Counted from the stretch's first letter, positions 1-9,488 are shown. The stretch: 64,000 nucleotides of DNA from Aureispira anguillae (GCF_026000115.1 NZ_AP026867.1:5731001-5795000), one strand, 5' to 3'. Notes: generated by a model not told the origin, from the letters alone. A program made the numbers and translations.

Positions 1-2403
1 AATATCTTCACGTACTACACGCTCAGAAAGCACAATTGCATCCTCAAAGTTATATCCTTTCCAAGGCATAAAGGCAACTTTTAGGTTTTGTCCTAAAGCC
101 AACTCACCATCTTGGGTAGCATAACCTTGACAAAGAACTTTTCCTCTATGAACACGCTCCCCTTTAGCCACGATAGGCTTCAAGTTGATGCATGAATTTT
201 GGTTGGTTCTTCTAAATTTAACTAAATCATATGTTGTGAAATCATCATCAAAAGAAACCGCACGTTCTTCTGCTGTACGGTCATACTTGATAATAATTTT
301 AGTAGCATCTACATAATCAACAACTCCATCTCCCTCTGCATTAATCAACATTCTAGAATCACGAGCTACCTTAGCTTCCAAACCAGTCCCTACAATTGGA
401 GACTGAGGTTTAAGCAATGGTACTGCCTGACGCTGCATGTTTGATCCCATCAAAGCACGGTTGGCATCATCATGAGACAAGAAAGGAATCAACGAAGCAG
501 AAACCCCTACAATTTGGTTCGGAGAAATATCGATAAATTCGATTTCATCTGGACTCAATACAGGGAATTCACCATGTTGACGACATTTGATACGATCAGT
601 AGCAAACTCGCCCTTCGTATTTAATTTAGCATTCGCTTGAGCAATAATTTTATAATCTTCTTGCTCTGCTGACAAATATTGAGGGTTATTGCCAAAATCT
701 ACCCGAATACCATCCAAAATTGGACGATATGGCGTTTCGATAAAGCCCATTTTGTTGATCTTAGCATGTACACAAAGTGTAGAGATCAAACCAATATTCG
801 GTCCCTCAGGAGTTTCAATCGTACACAAACGACCATAATGAGAATAGTGAACGTCACGTACCTCAAACCCTGCACGCTCCCTAGATAAACCACCAGGTCC
901 TAATGCAGAAATACGACGCTTATGAGTAATCTCAGAAAGTGGATTGGTTTGATCCAAGAACTGAGACAATTGGCTAGTACCAAAAAATGAGTTGATAACA
1001 GACGATAAGGTACGTGCATTAATCAAATCAACAGGCGTAAACACCTCGTTATCACGAACATTCATACGCTCACGAATTGTACGAGCCATACGAGCCAATC
1101 CAACTCCAAATTGAGAATATAATTGCTCTCCAACAGTACGTACACGACGGTTGCTCAAGTGATCAATATCATCAATTTCTGCTTTTTGGTTGATCAAACG
1201 CACCAAATAAGTTACGATTTCGATAATATCCTCTTTTGTCAAAACACTAACATCACGGCTAGTATTCAACTCTAGTTTTCGATTGATCTTATAACGACCA
1301 ACATCACCTAAGTTATAACGCTTGTCAGAGAAGAATAATTTTTCAATAATACCTCTAGCAGTCTCCTCATCTGGCGGGTCAGAACCACGCAATTGGCGAT
1401 AGATATGTTGTACCGCTTCAATTTCAGAATTGGAAGTATCCTTTTGCAAGGTATTGTATATAACAGAATAGTCCTCTTCAATATCTTCTTTTTGAAGAAT
1501 CACACTTTCAACCCCTACTTCGAGAACATCTTCAATATTAGAAGCATCTAAAATAACATCACGCTCCAAGATAACCTCAATACGCTCGATAGAAACAACC
1601 TCTCCAGTGTCTTCGTCCACAAAATCTTCTGTCCAGTTACGCAAAACACGAGCGGCCAACTTTCTACCCAAGTTAGCTTCTAAAGATTCGCGAGTAGCAG
1701 GAATTTCGTCTGCTAAGCCGAATAAATTCAGGATATCTTTGTCACCATCGTAACCGATAGCACGCAATAAAGTTGTAACAGGGAATTTTTTCTTACGGTC
1801 GATATAAGCATACATGACAGAGTTAATGTCTGTAGCAAATTCCATCCATGCTCCTTTAAAAGGAATTACACGAGCAGAATAGATCTTAGTACCATTGGGA
1901 TGACGACTTTGACCAAAGAATACACCTGGCGAACGATGCAATTGAGACACGATAACACGCTCCGCACCATTGACAACAAAGGTACCCTTAGGAGTCATGT
2001 ATGGGATGTTCCCCAAAAATACATCTTGAACAGTTTGTTCAAAATCCACGTGTTCTTCATCATTACAAGAAAGGCGCAATTTTGCTTTTAGAGGCACACT
2101 ATAAGTCAAACCACGCTCCATACATTCTTCTATAGAGTAACGAGGTGGATCGATAAAATAGTTCAAAAATTCTAAAACAAAAATATTACGGGCATCTGTG
2201 ATTGGAAAATTTTCCTGAAACACTTGATAAAGTCCCTCATCAATTCTACTTTCTGGAGTAGTTTCTAGTTGAAAGAACTCCTGAAACGATTTGACTTGGA
2301 TTTCTAAGAAATCAGGATATTGATCCTCATGCTTAATTTTACCAAAATTATGTCTCGTATTTTCAGGTGCACCGCGATGGCTTGTATTGTTAAGAGATGA
2401 CAT
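1..2403 (-). CDS. rpoB: RNA polymerase beta subunit, N-terminal ~801 residues (cut by window start)
   Basis: This is the beta subunit of DNA-directed RNA polymerase, which forms the catalytic core with beta'. I translated the minus strand from an ATG at 2401-2403; the protein begins [18 protein letters not shown] and stays open to base 1, so the C-terminal third lies outside the window. The rifampicin-pocket region is clear near 970-890, reading [19 protein letters not shown] followed by [19 protein letters not shown], with unmutated wild-type-like residues (Q, D, H, R, S positions kept). A later segment reads [20 protein letters not shown] and another [14 protein letters not shown], both hallmark beta motifs. 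It lies 214 bp downstream of rplL in the usual rplKAJL-rpoBC order. rpoC is expected just beyond the window. Confidence 0.98.
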   Translation of the reverse strand, partial: MSSLNNTSHRGAPENTRHNFGKIKHEDQYPDFLEIQVKSFQEFFQLETTPESRIDEGLYQVFQENFPITDARNIFVLEFLNYFIDPPRYSIEECMERGLTYSVPLKAKLRLSCNDEEHVDFEQTVQDVFLGNIPYMTPKGTFVVNGAERVIVSQLHRSPGVFFGQSRHPNGTKIYSARVIPFKGAWMEFATDINSVMYAYIDRKKKFPVTTLLRAIGYDGDKDILNLFGLADEIPATRESLEANLGRKLAARVLRNWTEDFVDEDTGEVVSIERIEVILERDVILDASNIEDVLEVGVESVILQKEDIEEDYSVIYNTLQKDTSNSEIEAVQHIYRQLRGSDPPDEETARGIIEKLFFSDKRYNLGDVGRYKINRKLELNTSRDVSVLTKEDIIEIVTYLVRLINQKAEIDDIDHLSNRRVRTVGEQLYSQFGVGLARMARTIRERMNVRDNEVFTPVDLINARTLSSVINSFFGTSQLSQFLDQTNPLSEITHKRRISALGPGGLSRERAGFEVRDVHYSHYGRLCTIETPEGPNIGLISTLCVHAKINKMGFIETPYRPILDGIRVDFGNNPQYLSAEQEDYKIIAQANAKLNTKGEFATDRIKCRQHGEFPVLSPDEIEFIDISPNQIVGVSASLIPFLSHDDANRALMGSNMQRQAVPLLKPQSPIVGTGLEAKVARDSRMLINAEGDGVVDYVDATKIIIKYDRTAEERAVSFDDDFTTYDLVKFRRTNQNSCINLKPIVAKGERVHRGKVLCQGYATQDGELALGQNLKVAFMPWKGYNFEDAIVLSERVVREDI

Positions 2404-2537
2404 GAAGCTAATTTTATAAAGTTACGACGCAGAACAGAATATTGCCCCTGTCAAGGGAGAAGTAAAAACAACAAACAATATTCTATTAAAATAAAACAGG
2501 AAAATCTGACAGTAGTCAGATCGTTAATAGAGCAATA

Positions 2538-2565
2538 GGCTTAGCTACCTTGAGGTAACTAAGCC
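2538..2565 (-). promoter_or_regulatory. Stem-loop in the rplL-rpoB intergenic region, possible attenuator or processing site
   Basis: The segment forms a 12-bp stem with one mismatch (arms 2538-2549 and 2554-2565) closed by a 4-nt loop. A second perfect 7-bp hairpin lies at 2504-2521. Neither is followed by a clear U-run on the minus strand, so this is not a strong terminator. In E. coli the same intergenic space carries a partial terminator and an RNase III site that set the ratio of L7/L12 to RNA polymerase. A similar role here is an inference from position only. Confidence 0.35.
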
Positions 2566-2617
2566 CACACTTATATCTAAAAGTATAGGTGTATGCAGAA
2601 TATCACCAATCCTTTTA

Positions 2618-2995
2618 TTATTTCAACTCTACTTCAGCACCTACTGCTTCCAAAGCAGCTTTTAAGCTTTCAGCTTCGTCTTTAGGAGCAGCCTCTTTAA
2701 CAGCGCAAGGAGCACCATCTACAAGTTCTTTTGCTTCTTTAAGACCAACACCCAATAGAGTTTTGATTTCTTTAACTACTTTCAACTTAGCAGAACCAGC
2801 TGATTTCAACATAACGTCAAATTCAGTTTTTTCAGCAGCAGCCTCAGCACCACCAGCGCCAGGACCAGCAGCAACAGCTACAGCAGCAGCAGCAGGCTCA
2901 ATGCCATAAGTTTCTTTAAGAATATCAGCTAATTCTTTAACGTCTTTTACTGATAAGTTTACTAGTTCTTCTGCTAATTGATTTAGATCAGCCAT
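2618..2995 (-). CDS. rplL: 50S ribosomal protein L7/L12
   Basis: The protein forms the flexible ribosomal stalk that recruits translation GTPases. It is 125 residues, the normal length. The N-terminal dimerisation helices (about 1-35) are followed by an alanine/glycine-rich hinge (about 35-53). The C-terminal domain contains the factor-binding stretch [20 protein letters not shown]. It lies 139 bp downstream of rplJ, whose product anchors the L7/L12 dimers, and upstream of rpoB. Confidence 0.98.
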   Translation of the reverse strand: MADLNQLAEELVNLSVKDVKELADILKETYGIEPAAAAVAVAAGPGAGGAEAAAEKTEFDVMLKSAGSAKLKVVKEIKTLLGVGLKEAKELVDGAPCAVKEAAPKDEAESLKAALEAVGAEVELK

Positions 2996-3134
2996 TTTAA
3001 TTGATAATTTTAAATTTCCTAAGAAATAAGTTTCTAAATAAAATATTTATGAAGAATACCTTTGTGGAAGCTCAGAATATTCATCAATAAAAAGTCGTTC
3101 CGTAACAGTAACAACTTTATTCAGAGCAAAATTG

Positions 3135-3668
3135 CTATTCGCCACGCTCCTCCAAAGCCTTAAGCAACCCAGAGATAGTGTTTCCACCAGACTGTAGAGA
3201 TCCCACAAGGTTTTTGATAGGAGATTCGAGCAATAGAATGATATCGCCGATAAGCTCTTCTTTAGATTTGATGCTAACTAAAGCATCCAATTGGTCATCG
3301 CCAACATAAACTTCAGATTCAACAAAAGCTGCTTTTAATACAGGCTTTTCATTGTCTTCTCTAAATTTTTTAATTAGTTTGGCTGGAGCATTACCAGTTT
3401 CAGTGAACATCAACGCAGAAGCGCCTTTTAGTACACCATAAAGATCTTCATAGTTCTCTTCATTGGTAGTAGCGGCTTTTTCCAACGCTTTTTTGATCAA
3501 GGTATTCTTAACTACTTTTAGTTGAATATCTTGCTCAAAGCATGTTCTTCTTAATTTATTTATTGTTTCAACATTTAGTTCAGAGCAGTCTGTTACATAG
3601 AAGTATTTACTATCCGCAAACTTCCCAGCCAACTCTTCGATAACTAACGTTTTTTCTGCTTTTGTCAT
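3135..3668 (-). CDS. rplJ: 50S ribosomal protein L10
   Basis: L10 is the base of the ribosomal stalk, binding 23S rRNA with its N-terminal domain and L7/L12 dimers with its C-terminal helix. The 177-residue product starts MTKAEKTLVIEELAGKFADS and has the L10 core (VVKNTLIKKALE, ALMFTETGNAPAKLIKKF). It lies 41 bp downstream of rplA and 139 bp upstream of rplL. In other bacteria L10 represses its own operon by binding the leader; I saw no clear candidate site here. Confidence 0.97.
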   Translation of the reverse strand: MTKAEKTLVIEELAGKFADSKYFYVTDCSELNVETINKLRRTCFEQDIQLKVVKNTLIKKALEKAATTNEENYEDLYGVLKGASALMFTETGNAPAKLIKKFREDNEKPVLKAAFVESEVYVGDDQLDALVSIKSKEELIGDIILLLESPIKNLVGSLQSGGNTISGLLKALEERGE

Positions 3669-3709
3669 TTTATATTAATTTTTAAAGCTTGATCAAAAGA
3701 GTTTGCCAA

Positions 3710-4408
3710 TTATTTTAATTTAGTATTGATAGCAACACCAGGACTGCAAGTAGTAGCCGTTGTAATACTCTTCATATAAGTTCCCTTAGCAGAAGAAGGC
3801 TTTATTTTAGTCAATGTGTTTAATACTTCTTTTGCATTGTCATACAATTTGTCAGCCGTAAAAGAAACACGACCAATAGGAGTGTGAACAATACCGTATT
3901 TGTCAACACGGAAAGAAGTTTTCCCTTTTTTGATAGAGCTAATAGCATCTCCCAAACTCTGACCAGCAGTAACTACAGTACCAGATTTAGGGTTAGGCAT
4001 TAGTCCACGAGGTCCTAATACTCTACCTAGACGACCAAGCTTTGGCATTACGTTCGCCATTGCAACGATAACGTCAATATCTAACCAACCACCTTGCATT
4101 TTAGTAAGGTATTCATCCAAACCTACGTAATCAGCACCAGCAGCTTTAGCTTCTTCCTCCTTATCTGGAGTACAAAGAGCTAAAACCTTCTTGTCTTTAC
4201 CCGTACCGTGAGGCAAGGTAATGGTGCCACGAAGATTTTGGTCAGCTTTACGAGGATCTACTCCTAAACGGATGTGTAAATCCACAGACGCATCATATTT
4301 CGCAATATTGACCTCTTTAACAAGAGCCATTGCTTCCTCTAGGGAATAGAGCTTGCCAGCTTCAATTTTCTTTTCTGCTTCTGCTCTCTTTTTAGTAATT
4401 TTTCCCAT
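3710..4408 (-). CDS. rplA: 50S ribosomal protein L1
   Basis: L1 forms the mobile L1 stalk that helps release deacylated tRNA. The product is 232 residues, the standard length, and carries the signature GLDEYLTKMQGGWLDIDVIV and the strongly conserved MPKLGRLGRVLGPRGLMPNP. It is separated by 104 bp from rplK and by 41 bp from rplJ. L1 is a translational repressor of rplKA in proteobacteria; whether this holds here cannot be read from the sequence. Confidence 0.98.
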   Translation of the reverse strand: MGKITKKRAEAEKKIEAGKLYSLEEAMALVKEVNIAKYDASVDLHIRLGVDPRKADQNLRGTITLPHGTGKDKKVLALCTPDKEEEAKAAGADYVGLDEYLTKMQGGWLDIDVIVAMANVMPKLGRLGRVLGPRGLMPNPKSGTVVTAGQSLGDAISSIKKGKTSFRVDKYGIVHTPIGRVSFTADKLYDNAKEVLNTLTKIKPSSAKGTYMKSITTATTCSPGVAINTKLK

Positions 4409-4512
4409 TTTGATAATTAAATTTTCTAAATAAGTAAACGAGGTTGTTATTACTTACTTTTTAATAGAATTGTTTTTTCAAGTACATGTTTTGCACTTGC
4501 GCATTCATTTTA

Positions 4513-4956
4513 CTAGTTGTCCCAAGGAGCTGTTCCAGTAACATTGATCCCCATGCTTCGAGCCGTTCCCGCAACCATTTTCATACCTGATTCAACTGTA
4601 AAACAGTTAAGGTCAGGCATTTTGTTTTCGACGATTTCCTTTACTTGATCCCAAGTAACTGAACCCACCTTATTACGGTTAGACTGATCAGAACCACCTT
4701 TTAGACCAGCAGCTTTCAATAACTGAACTGCAGCTGGAGGAGTTTTGATAACAAAGCTAAAAGATTTGTCTTTGAATACAGTAATGATTACAGGCAAAAT
4801 TTGACCCATTTTATCTTGGGTATCTGCATTAAAACGCTTGCAGAATTCCATGATATTAACACCTTTGGCACCCAATGCAGGACCTACTGGTGGAGCTGGA
4901 TTTGCTTGTCCTCCTTTTACTTGTAGCTTAATAAATGTTTCGACTTCTTTTGCCAT
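4513..4956 (-). CDS. rplK: 50S ribosomal protein L11
   Basis: L11 binds the GTPase-associated centre of 23S rRNA. The 147-residue product is the normal length and has the N-terminal proline-rich motif [17 protein letters not shown] and the C-terminal rRNA-binding domain ([31 protein letters not shown]). It starts 13 bp downstream of nusG, so the two are very likely co-transcribed. Confidence 0.98.
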   Translation of the reverse strand: MAKEVETFIKLQVKGGQANPAPPVGPALGAKGVNIMEFCKRFNADTQDKMGQILPVIITVFKDKSFSFVIKTPPAAVQLLKAAGLKGGSDQSNRNKVGSVTWDQVKEIVENKMPDLNCFTVESGMKMVAGTARSMGINVTGTAPWDN

Positions 4957-4969
4957 TACTTACAAATAT

Positions 4970-5545
4970 TTAAGAGTTTTTTTCAACTTGCATAAAGTTC
5001 AATTCAACCTCAGTCTCTCTACCAAATACTTTGGTAATGATTGTGAGTTTTTTCTTTTCCTCATTAACCGCTTTGACCACACCAGGAAAATCCTTGAAGG
5101 GTCCATCAGTCACCTTAACGTCCTCTCCTACTAAGAATGGATCTGCTAAAGATTCGCCCGTTTCAGACGATTGGTCAACCTTACTTAAAATTCTTGTGAT
5201 TTCGTGATCTCTCATTGGAATAGGATTTTTCTTTCCTAAAAAGTGGATCACATCTTTGATGGAGGTCATAGCTTGAATGACATTGCCATTCAGCGAGGAT
5301 TTCATACCAGTGGGAGTATTTCTTACTACGGCTTCTACTAAAATATAACCAGGAGTAAGCGTACGTTCTTGGATTACTTTTTTACCATTACGGATTTTGT
5401 AAACTTTCTCTGTAGGGACAATAATATTGGGAACAAGATCTCTCCAACCATTACGATCTATTTCTAGATCTAAACGTTCTTTGATTTTACGTTCTTTATT
5501 AGAGACTACCCTCAAGCAATACCATTTCGTTTCTACAGCGCCCAT
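4970..5545 (-). CDS. nusG: Transcription termination/antitermination factor NusG
   Basis: NusG binds RNA polymerase, suppresses or promotes pausing, and links transcription to translation and Rho. The protein is 191 residues. An N-terminal NGN domain starts at KWYCLRVVSNKERKIKERL, and a C-terminal KOW domain includes VTDGPFKDFPGVVKAVNEEK and the end VELNFMQVEK. The middle of the NGN domain (about 95-125) holds a small insert around GKKNPIPM, as is common in Bacteroidota. It sits 36 bp downstream of secE, the classic secE-nusG pair. Confidence 0.97.
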   Translation of the reverse strand: MGAVETKWYCLRVVSNKERKIKERLDLEIDRNGWRDLVPNIIVPTEKVYKIRNGKKVIQERTLTPGYILVEAVVRNTPTGMKSSLNGNVIQAMTSIKDVIHFLGKKNPIPMRDHEITRILSKVDQSSETGESLADPFLVGEDVKVTDGPFKDFPGVVKAVNEEKKKLTIITKVFGRETEVELNFMQVEKNS

Positions 5546-5581
5546 AATCGCAAAATTTACTTCTTAATAATTAAGATTGTA

Positions 5582-5755
5582 TTAATATAAAATACCTAAT
5601 ACATTAACCCAAATAAAATCCATTAATGCTATTAGGCACGCCAAAAACACAGAACCTGCAATAACAACAACAGTTGTTTTTTGCAATTCAGCCCAAGTAG
5701 GCCAAGTTACCTCTTCGGTAAGTTCTTTCATGCTACGTTTAAAATATTCAACCAT
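5582..5755 (-). CDS. secE: Preprotein translocase subunit SecE
   Basis: SecE clamps SecY in the Sec protein-export channel of the inner membrane. I chose the ATG at 5753-5755, giving 57 residues that begin MVEYFKRSMKELTEEVTWPT. A longer open frame runs back through the tRNA-Trp gene and is not credible. The conserved amphipathic segment EEVTWPTWAEL precedes a single membrane helix of about 23 residues (VVVIAGSVFLACLIALMDFIW). It lies between tRNA-Trp and nusG, as in most bacteria. Confidence 0.95.
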   Translation of the reverse strand: MVEYFKRSMKELTEEVTWPTWAELQKTTVVVIAGSVFLACLIALMDFIWVNVLGILY

Positions 5756-5787
5756 TGTTGCTAGTATGAATTCTGATGAAAATTTAG

Positions 5788-5860
5788 CACGGGTGGAGGG
5801 ACTCGAACCCCCAGCCCTCGGTTTTGGAGACCGATGCTCTACCAATTGAGCTACACCCGT
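5788..5860 (-). tRNA. trnW: tRNA-Trp (anticodon CCA)
   Basis: The minus strand folds as a cloverleaf. A 7-bp acceptor stem pairs 5854-5860 with 5789-5795. The D arm holds AGCTCAATTGGTAGAGC, the anticodon loop is CTCCAAA and the T arm holds GGTTCGAGTCC. The discriminator is G and CCA is not encoded. It lies between tuf and secE. Confidence 0.96.
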
Positions 5861-5926
5861 AGATGAAGGGTTAAGCAAATAGATGCTCAACCCTTCTATT
5901 TTATGCTAAAAGACGCTAGGTCTTTA

Positions 5927-7114
5927 TTATTCTAAGATTTCAGTTACTTGACCAGCACCTACTGTACGACCACCCTCACGGATAGCGAAACGTAGACCTT
6001 TCTCCATAGCGATAGGAGCGATCAATTCAACTGTAATAGTCAAGTTATCACCTGGCATTACCATCTCTACATTAGCAGGCAATTCGATAGCACCAGTTAC
6101 GTCAGTAGTACGGAAGTAGAACTGTGGACGGTAACCGTTGAAGAAAGGCTTGTGACGACCACCTTCATCTTTACCTAATACATATACTTCACAAGTAAAT
6201 TTAGTATGAGGCTTAACAGAACCAGGCTTACAGATTACCATACCTCTTTTCAATGCTGTTTTCTCAACACCACGTAGTAACAAACCAGCGTTATCACCAG
6301 CTTCACCACGATCCAAGATTTTACGGAACATCTCAACACCTGTTACAGTAGAAGTAAGTTTTTCACCATCTTCCATGAAACCGATAATATCTACAGCATC
6401 ACCAGTATTGATAACACCACGCTCGATACGACCAGTAGCAACAGTACCACGACCAGTAATAGAGAATACATCCTCGATAGGCATCAAGAAAGGCTTATCT
6501 ACATCACGCTCAGGCAAAGGAATATCAGCATCTACAGCAGCCATCAATTCGTTGATAGCAGCAACACCAGCAGCATCACCTTCTAGAGCTTTAAGAGCAG
6601 AACCTTGAACAATTGTACAATCTTCAAAACCATAAGATTCTAAGATTTCTTGAGCTTCCATTTCTACTAATTCTAGCATTTCTGGATCATCAACAAGATC
6701 AACTTTGTTCATGAAAACAACAATCTTAGGTACACCTACTTGACGAGCAAGAAGGATGTGCTCACGAGTTTGAGGCATAGGACCATCAGTAGCAGCAACT
6801 ACAAGAATAGCACCATCCATTTGTGCAGCACCAGTTACCATGTTTTTCACATAATCGGCGTGACCTGGACAGTCAACGTGTGCATAGTGACGATTAGCTG
6901 TTTCATATTCAACATGAGCAGTATTAATAGTAATACCACGCTCTTTTTCCTCTGGAGCAGAGTCAATAGTTGTATAGTCTTTTTTCTCAGCAAGACCAGC
7001 ATCTGCTAAAACATTAGTTATTGCAGCAGTAAGAGTGGTCTTACCATGATCCACGTGTCCAATTGTACCAATATTTACGTGGGGCTTCGAGCGATCAAAC
7101 GTTTCTTTAGCCAT
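5927..7114 (-). CDS. tuf: Translation elongation factor Tu
   Basis: EF-Tu carries aminoacyl-tRNA to the ribosome as a GTP complex. I chose the ATG at 7112-7114, giving 395 residues that begin [20 protein letters not shown]; an upstream in-frame ATG would run into the tRNA-Thr gene. The GTPase motifs are GHVDHGKT (P-loop), DCPGHADYV (G3) and NKVD (G4), with the SAL-type G5 at GSALKALEG. Domains II and III follow with [13 protein letters not shown] and the C-terminal [13 protein letters not shown]. It sits between a four-tRNA cluster and tRNA-Trp/secE. Confidence 0.98.
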   Translation of the reverse strand: MAKETFDRSKPHVNIGTIGHVDHGKTTLTAAITNVLADAGLAEKKDYTTIDSAPEEKERGITINTAHVEYETANRHYAHVDCPGHADYVKNMVTGAAQMDGAILVVAATDGPMPQTREHILLARQVGVPKIVVFMNKVDLVDDPEMLELVEMEAQEILESYGFEDCTIVQGSALKALEGDAAGVAAINELMAAVDADIPLPERDVDKPFLMPIEDVFSITGRGTVATGRIERGVINTGDAVDIIGFMEDGEKLTSTVTGVEMFRKILDRGEAGDNAGLLLRGVEKTALKRGMVICKPGSVKPHTKFTCEVYVLGKDEGGRHKPFFNGYRPQFYFRTTDVTGAIELPANVEMVMPGDNLTITVELIAPIAMEKGLRFAIREGGRTVGAGQVTEILE

Positions 7115-7191
7115 GGTTAGTCTAGATAAATTAAAAAGTTTTAAAATATTTTTTGAAAAATAGGAAATACTACTTTTCTGCCAAGTTGTCG

Positions 7192-7263
7192 AGCCAACGA
7201 GCAGAATTGAACTGCCGACCCCCACCTTACCAAGGTGGTGCTCTACCCCTGAGCTACGTTGGC
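7192..7263 (-). tRNA. tRNA-Thr (anticodon GGT)
   Basis: The acceptor stem pairs 7257-7263 with 7193-7199. The anticodon arm is CCACC-TTGGTAA-GGTGG, giving anticodon GGT. The T arm contains AGTTCAATTCT. It is the last tRNA before tuf and is separated from the tuf start by 77 bp. Confidence 0.95.
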
Positions 7264-7342
7264 AAAATTGTCAAAAAGTTAATATTCTCAATAATAAACA
7301 AATAAAGGGAATGAACCATTCCCTTTTCTATGCTTATATTTG

Positions 7343-7415
7343 AGCGGGAGACGAGACTCGAACCCGCGACCGTTAGCTTGGAAGGCTAATGCTCTACCAA
7401 CTGAGCTACTCCCGC
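7343..7415 (-). tRNA. tRNA-Gly (anticodon TCC)
   Basis: The acceptor stem GCGGGAG pairs with CTCCCGC (7409-7415 and 7344-7350 on the plus strand). The anticodon arm is TTAGC-CTTCCAA-GCTAA, giving anticodon TCC. The T arm contains GGTTCGAGTCT. CCA is not encoded. Confidence 0.95.
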
Positions 7416-7429
7416 TTAAAAGCGAATTG

Positions 7430-7512
7430 TGGGGGTGGTAGGACTCGAACCTACTCAGACATAGTCACCAGATTTACAGTCTGGCCCGGCTCTCCAACTC
7501 CGGCGCACCCCC
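7430..7512 (-). tRNA. tRNA-Tyr (anticodon GTA), class II with long variable arm
   Basis: The acceptor stem GGGGGTG pairs with CACCCCC. The anticodon loop CTGTAAA gives anticodon GTA. A long variable arm (TGACTATGTCTGA) follows, as expected for bacterial tRNA-Tyr. The gene is 83 nt, with discriminator A. Confidence 0.95.
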
Positions 7513-7567
7513 AACTCAACAAAATTAAAAATTCTGTTGAAATTATTTTGTGTATCTTTTTACTTAG

Positions 7568-7641
7568 AGCCGATAGAGGGACTCGAACCCACGACCTGCT
7601 GATTACAAATCAGCTGCTCTAGCCAGCTGAGCTATATCGGC
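7568..7641 (-). tRNA. tRNA-Thr (anticodon TGT)
   Basis: The acceptor stem GCCGATA pairs with TATCGGC (7635-7641 and 7569-7575 on plus). The anticodon arm is GCTGA-TTTGTAA-TCAGC, giving anticodon TGT. It is the first gene of the tRNA-tuf transcription unit, about 60 nt after the predicted transcription start. Confidence 0.95.
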
Positions 7642-7709
7642 GTAAAAAAAGGTTATACACTTGCCTTTCTTAAGAACTCTTAGTAGACGTTGTTCCCACT
7701 AAGCGAATG

Positions 7710-7740
7710 CAAATATACAACCTTTTTTTTTATCTCCAAA
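7710..7740 (-). promoter_or_regulatory. Promoter of the tRNA-tuf-secE-nusG-rpl-rpoB unit (Bacteroidota type)
   Basis: On the minus strand, TTTG (7737-7740) is followed after exactly 19 nt by TATATTTG (7710-7717). This matches the Bacteroidota primary sigma consensus TTTG-N19/21-TAnnTTTG. The predicted start is near 7703, upstream of tRNA-Thr(TGT). The spacer is T/A-rich. No other promoter this good was noticed in the operon. Confidence 0.75.
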
Positions 7741-7768
7741 TTTTTTCAAAAAAAAACTAAACTTTTTT

Positions 7769-8065
7769 TTAATTATTTTTTTTTGCCTTGTACTTGATTA
7801 GTTGTCTTCGTAACGATGAAGCGCCCAAATCTACGGACTCTTCGAAGGATTTACTTGTTTCTTTTGCCACCAAAGTAGAACCAGGAACTTTTATTTTTAT
7901 TTCTGCTACCTTATCCTGTACCTGCCCTGTTTTTTCTAATTTTAGGAAAACATCTGTACTGACAATATTGTCATAAAATGTTTCTAATTTGCCCAATTTT
8001 TTGTCAATAAACTCCATTAATTTAGAATCTGCATCAAAATTGACGGCTTGCGTGCGAATTTCCAT
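7769..8065 (-). CDS. hpf: Ribosome hibernation promoting factor, short form
   Basis: HPF binds the decoding region of idle 70S ribosomes and protects them in stationary phase. The product is 98 residues, the short form without the dimerising C-terminal domain. It begins MEIRTQAVNFDADSKLMEFI and shows the family pattern KLGKLETFYDNIVSTDVFLK, then VAEIKIKVPGSTLVAKETSKSFEES, with a basic tail (RRQLIKYKAKKNN). In many Bacteroidota xerC, hpf and the tRNA-tuf cluster are adjacent; here hpf is still next to the tRNAs but xerC is 47 kb away. Confidence 0.9.
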   Translation of the reverse strand: MEIRTQAVNFDADSKLMEFIDKKLGKLETFYDNIVSTDVFLKLEKTGQVQDKVAEIKIKVPGSTLVAKETSKSFEESVDLGASSLRRQLIKYKAKKNN

Positions 8066-8617
8066 AGGCCACTCGTTTTTTTATTGGTTAATCTTTTTCT
8101 ACCATAAGAACACAAAGCTTGATTAATTAATTCCAAAGCTTATGGTCTAATGATAGATTTTTATTTTTATTTACAATTGCATTGTATTTCTAATACAACT
8201 TAAAGCTACCATTCATCCCTTATTTTCAATAAACTAATCTACTCTTGATCTTTAATTGACCAATTTTATCCTTTTTCTCTATAAAAGGAGCAAACAATAA
8301 CCTTAAAATTGTTTTTTGTTTTGCTAATTAAACAAACTACTATTTAGGCTTATTGTTTTTTAGATATTGGGAATCTTTTGTTCCCTTTATCAACAACAAC
8401 CTTCTTATAATAGTTTCATATAAACTTAACATTTAATGTCTGCATTTCCAAATTTAACATAGTCTATTTTTTAAATCACTTCCGTCCTATTTTTATCTTA
8501 TTCTTAGACCAACAAGGAGATATGTTAGCATACTCATAAAATAAAAAAAATATGCCCTAAAAGGACTATATTTGTTGCTCTCTGATTCAGATATACTTAC
8601 AACAAAACAACGACTCA
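8066..8617. promoter_or_regulatory. Divergent intergenic region between hpf and lptC, with a candidate lptC promoter
   Basis: This 552-bp AT-rich stretch separates divergent genes. TATATTTG at 8567-8574 fits the Bacteroidota -7 box and would start transcription about 35-40 bp before the lptC ATG, but no matching TTTG box is present at the right distance. An interrupted dyad (ACCATAAG at 8101-8108, CTTATGGT at 8139-8146) lies in the probable hpf leader. I see no gene in the remainder. Confidence 0.4.
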
Positions 8618-9190
8618 ATGTTTAGAGCTACCATCAATCTAAAATATGGAATTTTTCTTTTCCTGCTCCTTAATAGTGCTTGTTCGGGGAATGAAATGAA
8701 AGACCTAGATAATATAACACTAAAAGATGATGTGGGAATTGAACGAGCAGAGGGAATTGAACTATTGTATAGCGATTCTTCCGTTGTTCGAGTAGCGATT
8801 CATGCCCCTACCCTTTTGCGCTATATTGCTAGAGATACCCCCAAACAAGTTTTTCCAGATGGAGTTGACGCTGATTTTTATAATGATCAACATATCCAAA
8901 CGAGTAAAATGACAGCAAAATATGCTGAGCAATTTGAAAAAGAACGAAAAGTTTACTTAAGGGATAGTGTCTTTATTTGGAACAATAAAAATGAAATGCT
9001 AGAAACAGAAGAGTTGATCTGGGATGAACCAGCTGAAAAAATCTATTCTACTAAATATGTAAAAATCACTACCCCCACGCAAATTATAGAAGGGTATGGA
9101 TTTAAATCTAATTTAGATTTTACAGATTGGGAAATTTACAACGTTAGTGGACAAATGGAGCAAAAAAATATGATGGATAGCCCTTTCTAA
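8618..9190 (+). CDS. lptC: LPS export periplasmic protein LptC-like lipoprotein
   Basis: LptC takes lipopolysaccharide from the LptBFG ABC transporter and passes it to the periplasmic bridge. The 190-residue product has an N-terminal hydrophobic segment with a lipobox-like end (LLLNSACSG). The OstA/LptC beta-jellyroll region follows, with the recognisable sequence HIQTSKMTAKYAEQFEKERKVYLRDSV and then TEELIWDEPAEKIYSTKYVKITTP. The conserved GYGFKSNLDFTDWEI lies near the end. Proteobacterial LptC is anchored by a transmembrane helix; a lipid anchor is usual in Bacteroidota. It is monocistronic as far as can be seen. Confidence 0.88.
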   Translation: MFRATINLKYGIFLFLLLNSACSGNEMKDLDNITLKDDVGIERAEGIELLYSDSSVVRVAIHAPTLLRYIARDTPKQVFPDGVDADFYNDQHIQTSKMTAKYAEQFEKERKVYLRDSVFIWNNKNEMLETEELIWDEPAEKIYSTKYVKITTPTQIIEGYGFKSNLDFTDWEIYNVSGQMEQKNMMDSPF

Positions 9191-9248
9191 TACGAATCCA
9201 ATTTTGAATGCATCAAAAGCAGCTAACCTATATTCTTTTCTAAAAAAA

Positions 9249-9452
9249 ATTTGATAATTTGAAGATGCGTTACAACTCTTAATACTCCGCTGTTTTTTTT
9301 AGTTTTTAACAAAAAACATAAAAAAACATCTTGTATTAAATTGATAATCAGCGTTTTAACATTTTAGTCAACAAAAAACTATTTTACTGATTATCAATTT
9401 GATACGATTTTCTAGCGGAGTAATGAACTCTTACATCTTCAAATTATCAAAT
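9249..9452. repeat. Nested inverted-repeat element between convergent genes (MITE-like)
   Basis: The outer arms are a perfect 19-bp inverted repeat (9249-9267 and 9434-9452) that continues imperfectly, ending with shared TACTCCGCT, for about 40 bp. Inside lies a second inverted repeat, 18 of 19 bp (9333-9351 and 9387-9405) around a 35-nt loop. No coding potential was seen. It lies between the ends of lptC and the amidase gene, so it could also act as a bidirectional terminator. The mobile-element interpretation is an inference from the terminal inverted repeats. Confidence 0.6.
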
Positions 9453-9488
9453 TATAAAAACTAGCATTACATAGTATTCTTCTTATAC

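Noticed and set aside
2589..2909. Plus-strand frame over rplL
   Set aside because: It is an antisense shadow of rplL, whose alanine codons read as Ser/Ala-rich.
5756..5890. Upstream extension of the secE frame
   Set aside because: It runs through the tRNA-Trp gene and lacks the SecE family start; the ATG at 5753-5755 gives the normal size.
7389..7622. Plus-strand open frame
   Set aside because: It crosses the tRNA-Gly, tRNA-Tyr and tRNA-Thr genes on the opposite strand.
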